The notes beneath the pieces are model-generated. The model searched no databases. It was not told the origin of the DNA and saw nothing but the letters and a program-made list of their open reading frames with translations. This document shows positions 1-7,572 of a stretch of 64,000 bases of DNA, in pieces; the stretch's first letter is position 1, and the number at the start of each line of letters is the position of its first letter. The position numbers and the translations under genes are program-made. Source of the DNA: Nocardioides iriomotensis (GTDB lineage: Bacteria; Actinomycetota; Actinomycetes; Propionibacteriales; Nocardioidaceae); assembly GCF_004168035.1 (NCBI RefSeq), contig NZ_SDPU01000032.1, positions 186,001 through 250,000 on the forward strand, read 5' to 3'.

Positions 1-627
1 GAGCAGCGGCTTGTTCTCCGCCGCCAGCAGCCGCTCCCGGTTCTCCTGCACCTTGCTGAAGTCGTGCGACGACAGCGCCTCGGGGTTGTAGGTGGGGTTG
101 GAGACCATCGCGAGGATCTTGCCGGTCGTCGGCTCGAGCGCGACGACCGCGCCCTCGGCCTGCTTGCCGAGCGCGCGCAGCCCGGCGAACGCGGCGTCCT
201 GCGCGGCCGGGTCGACGGTCAGCTTCACCGAGCCGCCCTTGGGCTGGGTGTTGCCGATCAGGTCGACCACCCGGTTGACGAACAGGCGCGGGTCGGAGCC
301 CGACAGGATCTCGTTCTGCGTGCTCTCCACCGCGTCGCGGCCGTAGGTGTAGGAGTAGTAGCCCGTCAGGTGGGCGTACTTGAACGGTTGCGGGTAGGTG
401 CGGAGGTACTTGTAGGCGTCGTCGACCGGCACGCTCTCGGCGACGGCCTGGCCGCCGGCGATGATCGCGCCGCGCTTGCGGGAGTACTCCGCGTCGCGGA
501 CGCGCTTGTTGTCGTCGCGGGAGTTGAGGTCGCCGGCCTGGACGTACTGCAGCAGCGTGGAGTTCAGCAGCAGGCCGACGAAGAGCAGCATGCAGACGAT
601 GGACATCGTGCGGATGGGTTTGTTCAT
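1..627 (-). CDS. pbpA: Penicillin-binding protein PbpA, N-terminal part (runs off the window)
   Basis: Class B penicillin-binding protein, a peptidoglycan transpeptidase that works with the RodA glycosyltransferase encoded just upstream. Only the first 209 residues are visible. A membrane anchor lies at about residues 7-27 (SIVCMLLFVGLLLNSTLL), followed by the dimerisation/pedestal region and the beginning of the transpeptidase domain (EGAVVALEPTTGKILAMVSN near residues 160-180). The catalytic SxxK serine lies beyond the window edge. The ATG at 625-627 is chosen because the anchor follows at once and because it overlaps the stop codon of a short upstream frame as ATGA. In mycobacteria the order pstP-rodA-pbpA-pknA-pknB is standard, so kinase genes are expected past position 1. 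Confidence 0.93.
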   Translation of the reverse strand, partial: MNKPIRTMSIVCMLLFVGLLLNSTLLQYVQAGDLNSRDDNKRVRDAEYSRKRGAIIAGGQAVAESVPVDDAYKYLRTYPQPFKYAHLTGYYSYTYGRDAVESTQNEILSGSDPRLFVNRVVDLIGNTQPKGGSVKLTVDPAAQDAAFAGLRALGKQAEGAVVALEPTTGKILAMVSNPTYNPEALSSHDFSKVQENRERLLAAENKPLL

Positions 628-850
628 AGGTACGTCTCCTGGCCCCCGGCCGTCGCGAGCGTCGGCATGTCGAGTGCCTCGGAAGGCGGAGGAGCGAAGG
701 CGGCGCGAAGCGCCGTCGAGTCGAGTCTTTGTCGGGGTCCCCGCGAGAGCGCGAGCTTGCGAGCGTCTCTCGTGGGGTGGCACTGAACGCCGCGAGGCGC
801 CGACAGGTCGGCGCGCAGCAGGCCATGGGGCTGGGAGTCGTGCCTCATAG
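624..850. repeat. Hairpin-rich block between rodA and pbpA, flanked by a 6-bp direct repeat
   Basis: RodA and PbpA genes usually abut or overlap; here 217 nt separate them. The hexamer TCATAG (CTATGA on the coding strand) occurs at 624-629 and again at 845-850, exactly where an ATGA stop/start overlap would be expected. Between them are three hairpins: an 8-bp stem with GAA loop around 700-718, an 11-bp stem with one G-U pair spanning about 739-777, and an 8-bp stem with AG loop around 796-814. This looks like a small palindromic element inserted into the junction with target duplication (inference). A 74-codon frame at 624-848 (minus) fits exactly, overlapping both neighbours as ATGA, but its product resembles no protein I know. 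Confidence 0.6.
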
Positions 851-2257
851 CTTGACCACTTGGGTGGAGTCGTCCATCCCGTCGTCGGCGCCGTCGCCGT
901 CGCCGGCGAGGTCGGGGAGCGGCCGTCGGGCCTGGTCGGAGATCCGGAGCAGCAGGCCGACGATGAACCAGTTGGCGACCAGCGACGACCCGCCGTAGGA
1001 GAGGAAGGGGGTGGTGAGTCCGGTGAGCGGGATCAGCTTGGTGACGCCGCCGATGACCACGAACACCTGGAGCGCGAACACCACGCCGAGGCCGGTCGCG
1101 ATGAGCTTGCCGAACGCGTCACGCGCGACGAGCGCGGTGCGGAGGGCGCGCTCGACGATCAGGCCGTAGAGCACGATCACCGCCATCACGCCGGTGAGGC
1201 CGAGCTCCTCGCCGATGGAGGCGACGATGAAGTCGGAGTAGGAGAACGGGATCAGGGTCGGGTCGCCCTGGCCGAGGCCGCGGCCGATGAGGCCGCCCCA
1301 GGCCATGCCGTACATGCCCTGCACGATCTGGTAGCTGTTCACGTCGGGGTCGAACGGGTTGAGCCACGCGTCGACACGGGCCTGGACGTGCGAGAAGAGC
1401 AGGAAGCCGGCGTAGGCGCCGCCCGCGAACAGGGTGGTGCCCACGACGAGCCAGCCGGGCCGCTCGGTGGCGACGTAGAGCATCACCAGGAAGAGGCCGA
1501 AGAACAGCAGCGACGAGCCCAGGTCGCGCTGGAAGACGAGCACGCCGAGGCTGATCAGCCACATCACCAGGATCGGGCCGAGGTCCCGCCCGCGGGGCAG
1601 GTCGATGCCGACGACGCGGCGGCCGGCGAGGGCGAGGGCGTCGCGGTGCAGGACGAGGTAGCCGGCGAAGAAGATCACCAGCATCACCTTGGCGACCTCG
1701 CCCGGTTGGAAGCTGAACCCCAGGAGGTTGATCCAGATGCGGGCGCCGTTGCGGGTCACGCCGATCACGGGCAGCAGCGGCATGATCAGCAGCACGATCG
1801 CGGCGAAGCCGGACGTGTAGGTGAACGCCTGGAGGCGGCGGTGGTCGCGGACCACGAGCAGCACCCCGATGAACAGCGCGACACCGAGCGTCATCCAGAT
1901 CAGCTGGTCGGAGGAGAACGTGTTGGCGTCGTCGTCGGCGGCCAGGTTGGCCAGGTCGATCCGGTAGATGATCGCGAGGCCGAGGCCGTTGAGGGCGGCG
2001 ACGATCGGCAGCAGCACGGGATCGGCGTACGGCGCGAGGTAGCGGACCGCGACGTGGCTCACGAGGCACAGCGCCGTCAGCCACACGCCGTACCCGATGA
2101 TGTTCACGGGGATCTCGCCCTCGACACCCAGGCCGACGGCGGCGTAGCCGCCGACACCCACGACGAGGCTGAGCAGGAGCAGGAACAGCTCCGCGCCCCG
2201 GCGACGGCGGTGGGTGAAGCCCTGGGGCAGCGCGTTGAGCGGGTTGAGGGAGCTCAT
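845..2257 (-). CDS. rodA: FtsW/RodA/SpoVE-family peptidoglycan glycosyltransferase
   Basis: SEDS-family membrane enzyme that polymerises lipid II into glycan strands with a class B PBP; by neighbourhood this is the RodA of the actinobacterial growth cluster rather than FtsW. The 470-residue protein has about ten to twelve hydrophobic segments starting at residue 25 and carries the SEDS signature near the C-terminus (LTTPFLSYGGSSLVANW). The C-terminal tail is short and acidic. The ATG at 2257 is chosen because it overlaps the pstP stop as ATGA; the longer open frame upstream only reads the shadow of pstP. Phosphatase, FHA proteins, SEDS protein and PBP in one operon suggest Ser/Thr phosphorylation control of wall growth, as in mycobacteria. 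Confidence 0.93.
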   Translation of the reverse strand: MSSLNPLNALPQGFTHRRRRGAELFLLLLSLVVGVGGYAAVGLGVEGEIPVNIIGYGVWLTALCLVSHVAVRYLAPYADPVLLPIVAALNGLGLAIIYRIDLANLAADDDANTFSSDQLIWMTLGVALFIGVLLVVRDHRRLQAFTYTSGFAAIVLLIMPLLPVIGVTRNGARIWINLLGFSFQPGEVAKVMLVIFFAGYLVLHRDALALAGRRVVGIDLPRGRDLGPILVMWLISLGVLVFQRDLGSSLLFFGLFLVMLYVATERPGWLVVGTTLFAGGAYAGFLLFSHVQARVDAWLNPFDPDVNSYQIVQGMYGMAWGGLIGRGLGQGDPTLIPFSYSDFIVASIGEELGLTGVMAVIVLYGLIVERALRTALVARDAFGKLIATGLGVVFALQVFVVIGGVTKLIPLTGLTTPFLSYGGSSLVANWFIVGLLLRISDQARRPLPDLAGDGDGADDGMDDSTQVVKL

Positions 2258-3756
2258 GGCGTCGGCTCCGCTCCGGGGGAGGCCTCGGGCGAGGCGTCGG
2301 CGGACGCGGAGGCGTCCTGGAGGCAGGCGGGCGGCTCGATCGTGGGGGTCGGGCTCGGCGAGGGCGTCGGCGAGCTGTCGCGCTTCTTGCCGTCGCGCTT
2401 CTTGTTCGTGGGGTCCTCCGACGGCGTGGGCTCGGGGACCGGGCACTTCCGCGCCAGGTTGGTGAGCTCGCTGACGATGTCACGCGCGTGGTTGAGGCTC
2501 TCGGCCGGAATGCCGGACCGGACCTGGTCGAGGTTGAACTCCGGGAGCGCCTGGACGGTGACGTCGGTGTGCTCGGCGACGGAGTGCAACGTGACGCCGG
2601 GCAGGTCGGACTGGATGCCGCGGAAGATCGTGACCCGGCCCGCGTCGACGGCCACGTAGTACTGGTCCTGGCTCCAGGAGTAGGCGAGCCGGCCGGCCAG
2701 CGCCAGCAGCCCGACCAGCACCGCCAGCGCGAGCAGCCGCCGGACCCACCCGAAGCGGCGCGGTGCCCGTGGGGCGTAGCGGAGGGCCTCGGGGTCGACC
2801 GGGCGGGACGCGTCGTGGCTGCCGCCGCCGTCGGCGACGGGCTCGAGCTCGCCGGTGTCGCCGCTGCGGTGGCCGCGGAAGAAGCTGCGGGGCCCTCCGG
2901 TTCCGGTGCGGCGCGGTTGCTCCGCCGCGGCACCCACCAGCATCGGCCCGGTGGTCGCGGCGGCCGAGGTCTCGGGGTCGTCGTCGCTCGCGGCGGCCGA
3001 CGCGTCGACGACGTCGGCGACGACCGCCGTGATGTTGTCGGTGCTGCCGGCGTCGAGGGCGGACCGGATCAGCTCGACCGCGGCGTAGTCGACCGACCCG
3101 GTGCCGAGGATGTCCGCGAGCCGCGGGCCGTCGAGGACGCCGGACACGCCGTCGCTGCACAGCAGGAGGCGGTCGCCGGTGGCGAGCTCGACGTCGAAGA
3201 GGTCGGGGTCGGTCTCGTGCACGCCGTCGACCGCCCGCAGGATCAGGTTGCGGTGCGGGTGGGTGCGCGACTCCTCCTCCGTGATCCGGCCCTCGTCGAT
3301 GAGGGACTGCACGAAGGTGTGGTCCTTGGTGAGCTGGGAGATCGTGCCGTCCCGGAGCAGGTAGCCGCGGCTGTCGCCGACGTGGCCCACGGTGATCCGG
3401 GTGCCGTCGAAGACCGCCGCCGTGACGGTGGTGCTGGTGCCGTCCAGCTCGGGGTCGTGCTCGACGAGCTCGGCGAGCCGGTCGTGCGTGCGGTGGATCG
3501 CGCCGGCCAGCGCCTCGTGGGTGTCGGTGCCGTCGGCCAGCTCGGTGGTGTCGAGCCGCCGGATGATCTGGACGGCCGTGCTGCTGGCGACGTCGCCGCG
3601 GGCCGCCCCGCCGACACCGTCGGCGATCAGCAGGAGGTTCGGTCCGGCGTACCCCGAGTCCTGGTTGTCCTTGCGGACCCGGCCGACGTCGGACAGGGCG
3701 GCGTACCTGAGCCGGAATCGGCCCAGGGCGTTGTGCTGCGTGGTGTCGTCGGTCAT
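2254..3756 (-). CDS. pstP: Membrane-anchored PP2C-family Ser/Thr protein phosphatase
   Basis: Dephosphorylates Ser/Thr kinase substrates; in actinobacteria the single PstP of this cluster antagonises PknA/PknB. The N-terminal catalytic domain (about residues 15-250) shows the metal-binding motifs DNQDS at 30-34, ADGVGG at 45-50, SDGVSG at 201-206 and STDNITAV at 238-245. A low-complexity linker leads to one membrane helix at about 338-356, then an external domain and a Pro/Ser/Glu-rich tail. At 500 residues it is of normal length for the family. It lies 9 nt after fhaB and overlaps rodA by 4 bp, so it is almost certainly cotranscribed with both. Confidence 0.94.
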   Translation of the reverse strand: MTDDTTQHNALGRFRLRYAALSDVGRVRKDNQDSGYAGPNLLLIADGVGGAARGDVASSTAVQIIRRLDTTELADGTDTHEALAGAIHRTHDRLAELVEHDPELDGTSTTVTAAVFDGTRITVGHVGDSRGYLLRDGTISQLTKDHTFVQSLIDEGRITEEESRTHPHRNLILRAVDGVHETDPDLFDVELATGDRLLLCSDGVSGVLDGPRLADILGTGSVDYAAVELIRSALDAGSTDNITAVVADVVDASAAASDDDPETSAAATTGPMLVGAAAEQPRRTGTGGPRSFFRGHRSGDTGELEPVADGGGSHDASRPVDPEALRYAPRAPRRFGWVRRLLALAVLVGLLALAGRLAYSWSQDQYYVAVDAGRVTIFRGIQSDLPGVTLHSVAEHTDVTVQALPEFNLDQVRSGIPAESLNHARDIVSELTNLARKCPVPEPTPSEDPTNKKRDGKKRDSSPTPSPSPTPTIEPPACLQDASASADASPEASPGAEPTP

Positions 3757-3765
3757 CAGCGGCGG

Positions 3766-4254
3766 CTACTTGCGGAGCTCGAGCGTCGTCTTGCCGATGC
3801 GGACCTGGGTTCCGAGCTGGAGCGTGGTGGGCTGGGTGAGGCGCGTGGAGCCGATGTAGGTGCCGTTGGTGGAGCCGAGGTCCTCCACGAACCACTGGTC
3901 ACCCGAGCTCGCGATGCGCGCGTGGCGGGTCGAGACGTAGTCGTCGTCCAGGCGGATCGCCGCGTCGCTCCCGCGCCCGATGAGCAACGGGGCCAGGTCG
4001 AGCGAGATGTTCTCGCCGGCGTTGGCCCCCTCGGTGATCGCGACGTGCGTCGGTGCGCCGCGAGGTCGTCGCGAGGGCTTGGCCTTGGCGGCCTGCTTGC
4101 GGGCCTGCTTCTCCGCGCGTCGGTCGGCGCGCGGGGTCGACTCGACGCGGGCGCCGAACATGTCGGAGCGCACCACCGAGATCGCGGACAGCACGAAGAT
4201 CCACAGGATCGCCAGGTAGGCGAAGCGGATCAGCATGAGGGTCAGCTCAGACAC
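3766..4254 (-). CDS. fhaB: FHA-domain membrane protein FhaB (FipA-like)
   Basis: Small phosphothreonine-reading adaptor of the growth cluster. The 162-residue protein has one N-terminal membrane helix (about 6-27), a basic Lys/Arg/Ala linker, and a C-terminal FHA domain (about 85-160) with the canonical GRGSD, S-x-RH and GSTNG motifs. Family knowledge: FhaB/FipA proteins dock on phosphorylated kinases and septal or wall proteins. Its start codon lies 8 bp inside the end of fhaA and its stop 9 nt before pstP, so the genes are coupled. Nothing unusual in composition or length. Confidence 0.93.
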   Translation of the reverse strand: MSELTLMLIRFAYLAILWIFVLSAISVVRSDMFGARVESTPRADRRAEKQARKQAAKAKPSRRPRGAPTHVAITEGANAGENISLDLAPLLIGRGSDAAIRLDDDYVSTRHARIASSGDQWFVEDLGSTNGTYIGSTRLTQPTTLQLGTQVRIGKTTLELRK

Positions 4255-4990
4255 CGCCGCCCTCCCCCCGCGAGACGAACCGGATCGACATCGTGGTGTT
4301 CCCGATCTTGATCTGGGCGCCGTCGTCGAGCGTGGCCTGGGAGACCTTGTGCCCGTTGACGAGGACGCCGTTGGTGGAGCCGAGGTCGACGACGCTGACC
4401 TGGGGTGCGCCGCCGGCGATCGGGTCGCCGGGGTAGATCCGGACCTCGGCGTGCCGGCGCGAGACGCCCGGGTCGTTGATGCGGAGGTCGGCCTCGTTGC
4501 CGCGGCCGATGACGATCCCCGGCGGGTCGAGCGGGTGCTTCATCCCGTTGACCTCGAGGATCACGTCGGCCCGGCGTACGGCGGTGTCGGTGACCGCCGA
4601 GTCCGACGCCGGCGTCACGCTGGCCAGCGCGGAGCTGCGGACGTGGAAGCGGCCGGTGGACAGGTCGTCCTTCTCGTCGAACGAGATGGAGACCGGGCCG
4701 GTGAAGACGTAGGACTGCTCGTGGGCGTGGTCGCGCAGCATCTCGACCAGCTCGTCGGAGAGGGTGGAGGAGTACGGCGCCAGGCGCTGGTAGTCCTGCG
4801 GGGACAGCTCGACGTGGAACTGGTTGGGCACCAGCCGCCGGTTGCGGGACAGGATCTGCGCGGAGTTGTCGACCTCGCGCTGGAGCGCGGCCGCGACCTC
4901 GACGGGCTGGACGGCCGACCGGAAGGCCTTGGCGAACGCACCGGACACCATCTGCTCCAGGCGGTTCTCGAACCGCTGCAGGATGCCCAT
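4247..4990 (-). CDS. fhaA: FHA-domain protein FhaA with DUF3662 N-terminus
   Basis: First gene of the wall-growth operon. The N-terminal FhaA domain (DUF3662, about residues 1-125, beginning MGILQRFENRLEQMV) is followed by a linker and a C-terminal FHA domain (about 165-245; GRGNEADLRI, SRRHAEV, GSTNGVLV) that binds phosphothreonine. In mycobacteria FhaA contacts the lipid II flippase MviN once that is phosphorylated; the same role is likely here but is inference. The ATG at 4990 is preferred over a start 17 codons upstream because GGGAGG stands just before it and family members begin MGxLQRFE. The 247-residue length is normal. Confidence 0.92.
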   Translation of the reverse strand: MGILQRFENRLEQMVSGAFAKAFRSAVQPVEVAAALQREVDNSAQILSRNRRLVPNQFHVELSPQDYQRLAPYSSTLSDELVEMLRDHAHEQSYVFTGPVSISFDEKDDLSTGRFHVRSSALASVTPASDSAVTDTAVRRADVILEVNGMKHPLDPPGIVIGRGNEADLRINDPGVSRRHAEVRIYPGDPIAGGAPQVSVVDLGSTNGVLVNGHKVSQATLDDGAQIKIGNTTMSIRFVSRGEGGGV

Positions 4991-5212
4991 GCCACCTCCC
5001 TGGGTCTCGCTCTCGGCTGGTCTCGGACTCGTGCGCGTCACCTATGTACCCACGCGCCCGACCGCGAACCGAGCGCCGGGGCTCGTCGGGCATGACGCAG
5101 GTCACCATCAGCCCGCACCGTTTCAGCACGTCCGGGGAGACGGCTTCTCGGCATCGTATCGGGGTCGTGGCTGACCGCTGCGTTCCGCCGTCCGTGCGCG
5201 GCGGTGCCGGTT

Positions 5213-5241
5213 TTGTCGGTGCCGAGACGGTCGGCTACCCT
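5213..5241 (+). promoter_or_regulatory. Promoter of tRNA-Leu
   Basis: A -35 hexamer TTGTCG (5213-5218) and a -10 hexamer TACCCT (5236-5241) are separated by exactly 17 bp. The mature tRNA starts 14 nt after the -10 box, so transcription would begin a few bases before it. Confidence 0.7.
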
Positions 5242-5254
5242 GAGCAGGCTTCAC

Positions 5255-5341
5255 GCGCGAGTGGCGGAATAGGCAGACGCGCACGGTTCAGGTCCGTGTG
5301 CCCGAAAGGGCGTGGGGGTTCAACTCCCCCCTCGCGCACCA
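5255..5341 (+). tRNA. tRNA-Leu (anticodon CAG)
   Basis: Class II tRNA with a long variable arm. The acceptor stem pairs GCGCGAG (5255-5261) with CTCGCGC (5331-5337). The anticodon stem CACGG/CCGTG encloses the loop TTCAGGT, giving anticodon CAG, which reads CUG, the dominant leucine codon in this genome. The T arm is GGGGGTTCAACTCCCCC, and CCA is encoded at 5339-5341. A promoter and terminator bracket it, so it is a single-gene unit. Confidence 0.97.
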
Positions 5342-5345
5342 CCAC

Positions 5346-5374
5346 CAAAGCCCCAGGTCTGACCTGGGGCTTTG
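5346..5374 (+). terminator. Rho-independent-like terminator after tRNA-Leu
   Basis: Perfect 13-bp stem with a 3-nt CTG loop (left arm 5346-5358, right arm 5362-5374) starting 5 nt after the tRNA CCA. No long U-run follows, as is common in GC-rich actinobacteria. The next 240 bases, up to 5615, hold nothing I can assign. Confidence 0.75.
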
Positions 5375-5615
5375 TCCGTTCCAGGGGTCCCGTGCGCTTG
5401 AAGGAGCCGGAGACCTTCAGCGCAGGCACGGATGCCGTGAACGTGCAGCGCGCCCGCGGCTCCAAGCCGATGGTCGACGCGGCGGGTCGGCACTGGCCCG
5501 AGGGCTGGGTCCGCGGTGAGGGTTCGTCCGACCGTCGGGTGGCGATCCGGTGCGTCCGCCGACTTGCTTCCATGAGCTGGGAGAGGAGTACGTCCGCCAA
5601 CTCGGCGGGGGGTGC

Positions 5616-6908
5616 TCAGGATTGGAATCGGGGGTCGAGGGAGAGGTCGATCAGGGCCTGGTCCAGCTCCGTGCCGATCGTGCGTTCGCCGTCGGGGATC
5701 AGGCGACTCTGGAAGACGACGACTGTGTGGCGCGGTCCGACGTAGACGAAGGTGCGGCTGACCGCGCGGGTGTTGCGCGGGCAGCAGTCGGCCCACTCGT
5801 CATCGTCCCGGGCGTGGACATAGACGATCGTGGGGTCGTCGGCGCCGTAGACGCGACGTTCGGTGCAGCTCCGCGTCCAGGGGTCCTCCCCGCAGGTGGG
5901 AGCACCGCCCGCCGGGCGAACCACCACCCCGACGGTGAAGGGCGCGAGCTTCCCCGAGGCGGACGCGTACCCCAGTTCTGGTAGCGGAATGACCTGTTGG
6001 TCGCCTTCTGCCCGCCAGGTCGGGAAGTGGGCGGCGACGACGGACGCGACGGTCTGGTTCGACGGCACGTCGTACGCCGCGTCGGGCAGGGCGAGCCTCG
6101 GGTCGGCGGCCGCGGCGACCAGATCCGCGAGTGCGAACGGCATCGCCTCGACGTAGTCGCGGCCCTGGACGTCGATGTAACCGATCCGGCCGTCGTTGCG
6201 CTCGACGACCACCGTGACGTTGTAGTCGCCGCAGTTCTTGTAGTAGACGCCCGGCGCGGCGCTGTCGGCGTCCCAGGTCGTGCACAGGCTTTGGAACGAG
6301 GTGACGTGGACGGGTTCGCCGTTCGGCCCGCGGGTCTGCTTGGTGTGGCACGACTCGTCGCGGTCCAGGTTGGGAATGGGGTGGAGGTATGCGCAGCCGT
6401 TGGCGAGCAGTCCTGCGGCACTGTTGGCCTCCATCACGCCGATCCCCCCGCCGGCGGGGTAGAGCGAGCCTTCGCCGGGAAGCTCGAAAGCACCCTGGCC
6501 CCACTCGGCAGGCCGCAGAGAGGGATGGAGGTGGTCGGCCACGATCTGGAACCACCCGTCGCGGACTGCGTCCAACGGATTGGGGACTACCCAGCCGTTT
6601 CCATTGGTCGGAGTCATCGCCGTGTCCACCCAGGTCTGGGGTGACTGGGTTTTCGGTGACGGGGTCTTCGGAGGCGTCGGCGTGGGGGTGATCGGTGTGG
6701 GCGAGATCGGGGGAGACGTGTCGGTGTCGCGGGTGACCGCGAGCATGCCGACGATGACTGCGACGACGGCTGCGGTCGCGGCGAGTCCGGACACGACCCC
6801 GTAGCGGCGACGCCGCTCCCGCTCGGCCTGGGCGATGGCTCGGTCGAGGTCGCCGTACGCCGGGACGGTGGCGACGATCTCGTCGAGCGCCTCGCGCAGC
6901 CCGCTCAT
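5616..6908 (-). CDS. Membrane protein coupled to a SigE-family sigma factor (putative anti-sigma)
   Basis: The 430-residue protein has a cytoplasmic N-terminus of about 36 residues, one membrane helix (about 38-59), a Pro/Thr/Ser-rich linker (about 64-95), and a large external domain with several Cys (CGEDPWTRSC and ADCCP near the C-terminus) that could form disulfides. It overlaps the sigma gene 6905-7411 as ATGA, the arrangement typical of sigma/anti-sigma pairs. No zinc-finger anti-sigma motif (HxxxCxxC) is visible in the N-terminus, so the anti-sigma role rests on context alone. No known enzyme fold was recognised in the external domain. Confidence 0.75.
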   Translation of the reverse strand: MSGLREALDEIVATVPAYGDLDRAIAQAERERRRRYGVVSGLAATAAVVAVIVGMLAVTRDTDTSPPISPTPITPTPTPPKTPSPKTQSPQTWVDTAMTPTNGNGWVVPNPLDAVRDGWFQIVADHLHPSLRPAEWGQGAFELPGEGSLYPAGGGIGVMEANSAAGLLANGCAYLHPIPNLDRDESCHTKQTRGPNGEPVHVTSFQSLCTTWDADSAAPGVYYKNCGDYNVTVVVERNDGRIGYIDVQGRDYVEAMPFALADLVAAAADPRLALPDAAYDVPSNQTVASVVAAHFPTWRAEGDQQVIPLPELGYASASGKLAPFTVGVVVRPAGGAPTCGEDPWTRSCTERRVYGADDPTIVYVHARDDDEWADCCPRNTRAVSRTFVYVGPRHTVVVFQSRLIPDGERTIGTELDQALIDLSLDPRFQS

Positions 6909-7411
6909 GTCTCTACTCCTTCGAACGAGGTCACCACGTCGGGGGCCAGCTCCCGGAGCCGCTGGAGGGCGACCCGGGTCTGGGACTTCACCGTGCTCGT
7001 GCTGATGCCCAACGCGGCCGCGGCCTGCGACTCGGTGAGGTCCTCGTAGAACCGCGCCACCAGGACGGCGCGCTGCCGCGGCGTCAGCCGGGCCAGCGCG
7101 CTCGCGAGCGTGAGCCGATCGCCGGCCGTCCCCGCCTCGTCACCGGCCGGGGTGTCAGGGGGTGAGGCCCAGGGCACCTCCACGAGCCGCCGGCGTCGCC
7201 AGCCGTCGACGAAGCGGGTGTACAGGATCCTGCGGACATAGGCCTCCGGGTCCACCGTGCCTGACTTCCGCCAGCGCCGGACCAGGACCACGTAGGTCTC
7301 CTGCACCAGGTCCTCGGCTGCCTGGTGGTCGCCCGTCAGCAGGTACGCCGCCCGGGACAGCGCGGCTCCGCGCGCCGAGACGAACTCCCTGAGCTCGCCC
7401 TCCCGGTCCAT
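6905..7411 (-). CDS. RNA polymerase sigma-70 factor, SigE/ECF family
   Basis: ECF-type sigma factor of 168 residues. Region 2 (AAEDLVQETYVVLVRRW, about 30-46, with RRILYTRFVDGWRRRR following) recognises the -10 element. Region 4 (LTPRQRAVLVARFYEDLTESQ and the helix-turn-helix ALGISTSTVKSQTRVALQRL, about 110-152) recognises the -35. The ATG at 7411 (MDREGELREFV) is chosen over an upstream start because SigE-family proteins begin this way. It is cotranscribed with, and overlaps, the membrane protein downstream, its probable regulator. No second subunit or target promoter can be identified from this window. Confidence 0.92.
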   Translation of the reverse strand: MDREGELREFVSARGAALSRAAYLLTGDHQAAEDLVQETYVVLVRRWRKSGTVDPEAYVRRILYTRFVDGWRRRRLVEVPWASPPDTPAGDEAGTAGDRLTLASALARLTPRQRAVLVARFYEDLTESQAAAALGISTSTVKSQTRVALQRLRELAPDVVTSFEGVET

Positions 7412-7507
7412 GGCGCCACTCTCCTCGGTCGGAACCCTGTCATCTGCTTGAACGCAGAATCCGGCCACCGCGGGTGGGGGGCGACCAGCAACGGATCCAC
7501 CGTCGAC

Positions 7508-7539
7508 GAAGGCCCCGGACGGTCACGTCCGGGGCCTTC
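7508..7539 (-). terminator. Strong hairpin terminator after the pectate-lyase-like gene
   Basis: Perfect 13-bp stem (7508-7520 with 7527-7539) and a 6-nt loop, lying 33 nt past the stop codon of the gene at 7573-9336 and about 100 nt upstream of the sigma gene, so it separates two same-strand units. Confidence 0.7.
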
Positions 7540-7572
7540 GCCGTTTTCGGTGGGGGTGAGGTTGCTCTCGAC

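Noticed and set aside
624-848. 74-codon minus frame between rodA and pbpA as a real gene
   Set aside because: Fits with ATGA at both ends, but the product has no recognisable features and the DNA is made of hairpins; kept only as part of the inserted block.
860-2659. 599-codon open frame on the plus strand, opposite rodA and pstP
   Set aside because: Asp/Glu/His/Arg-rich shadow typical of the antisense of GC-rich genes; the minus-strand frames are clear family members.
5235-5600. 121-codon minus frame across the tRNA and terminator
   Set aside because: Runs through a functional tRNA gene and has no ribosome site or family likeness.
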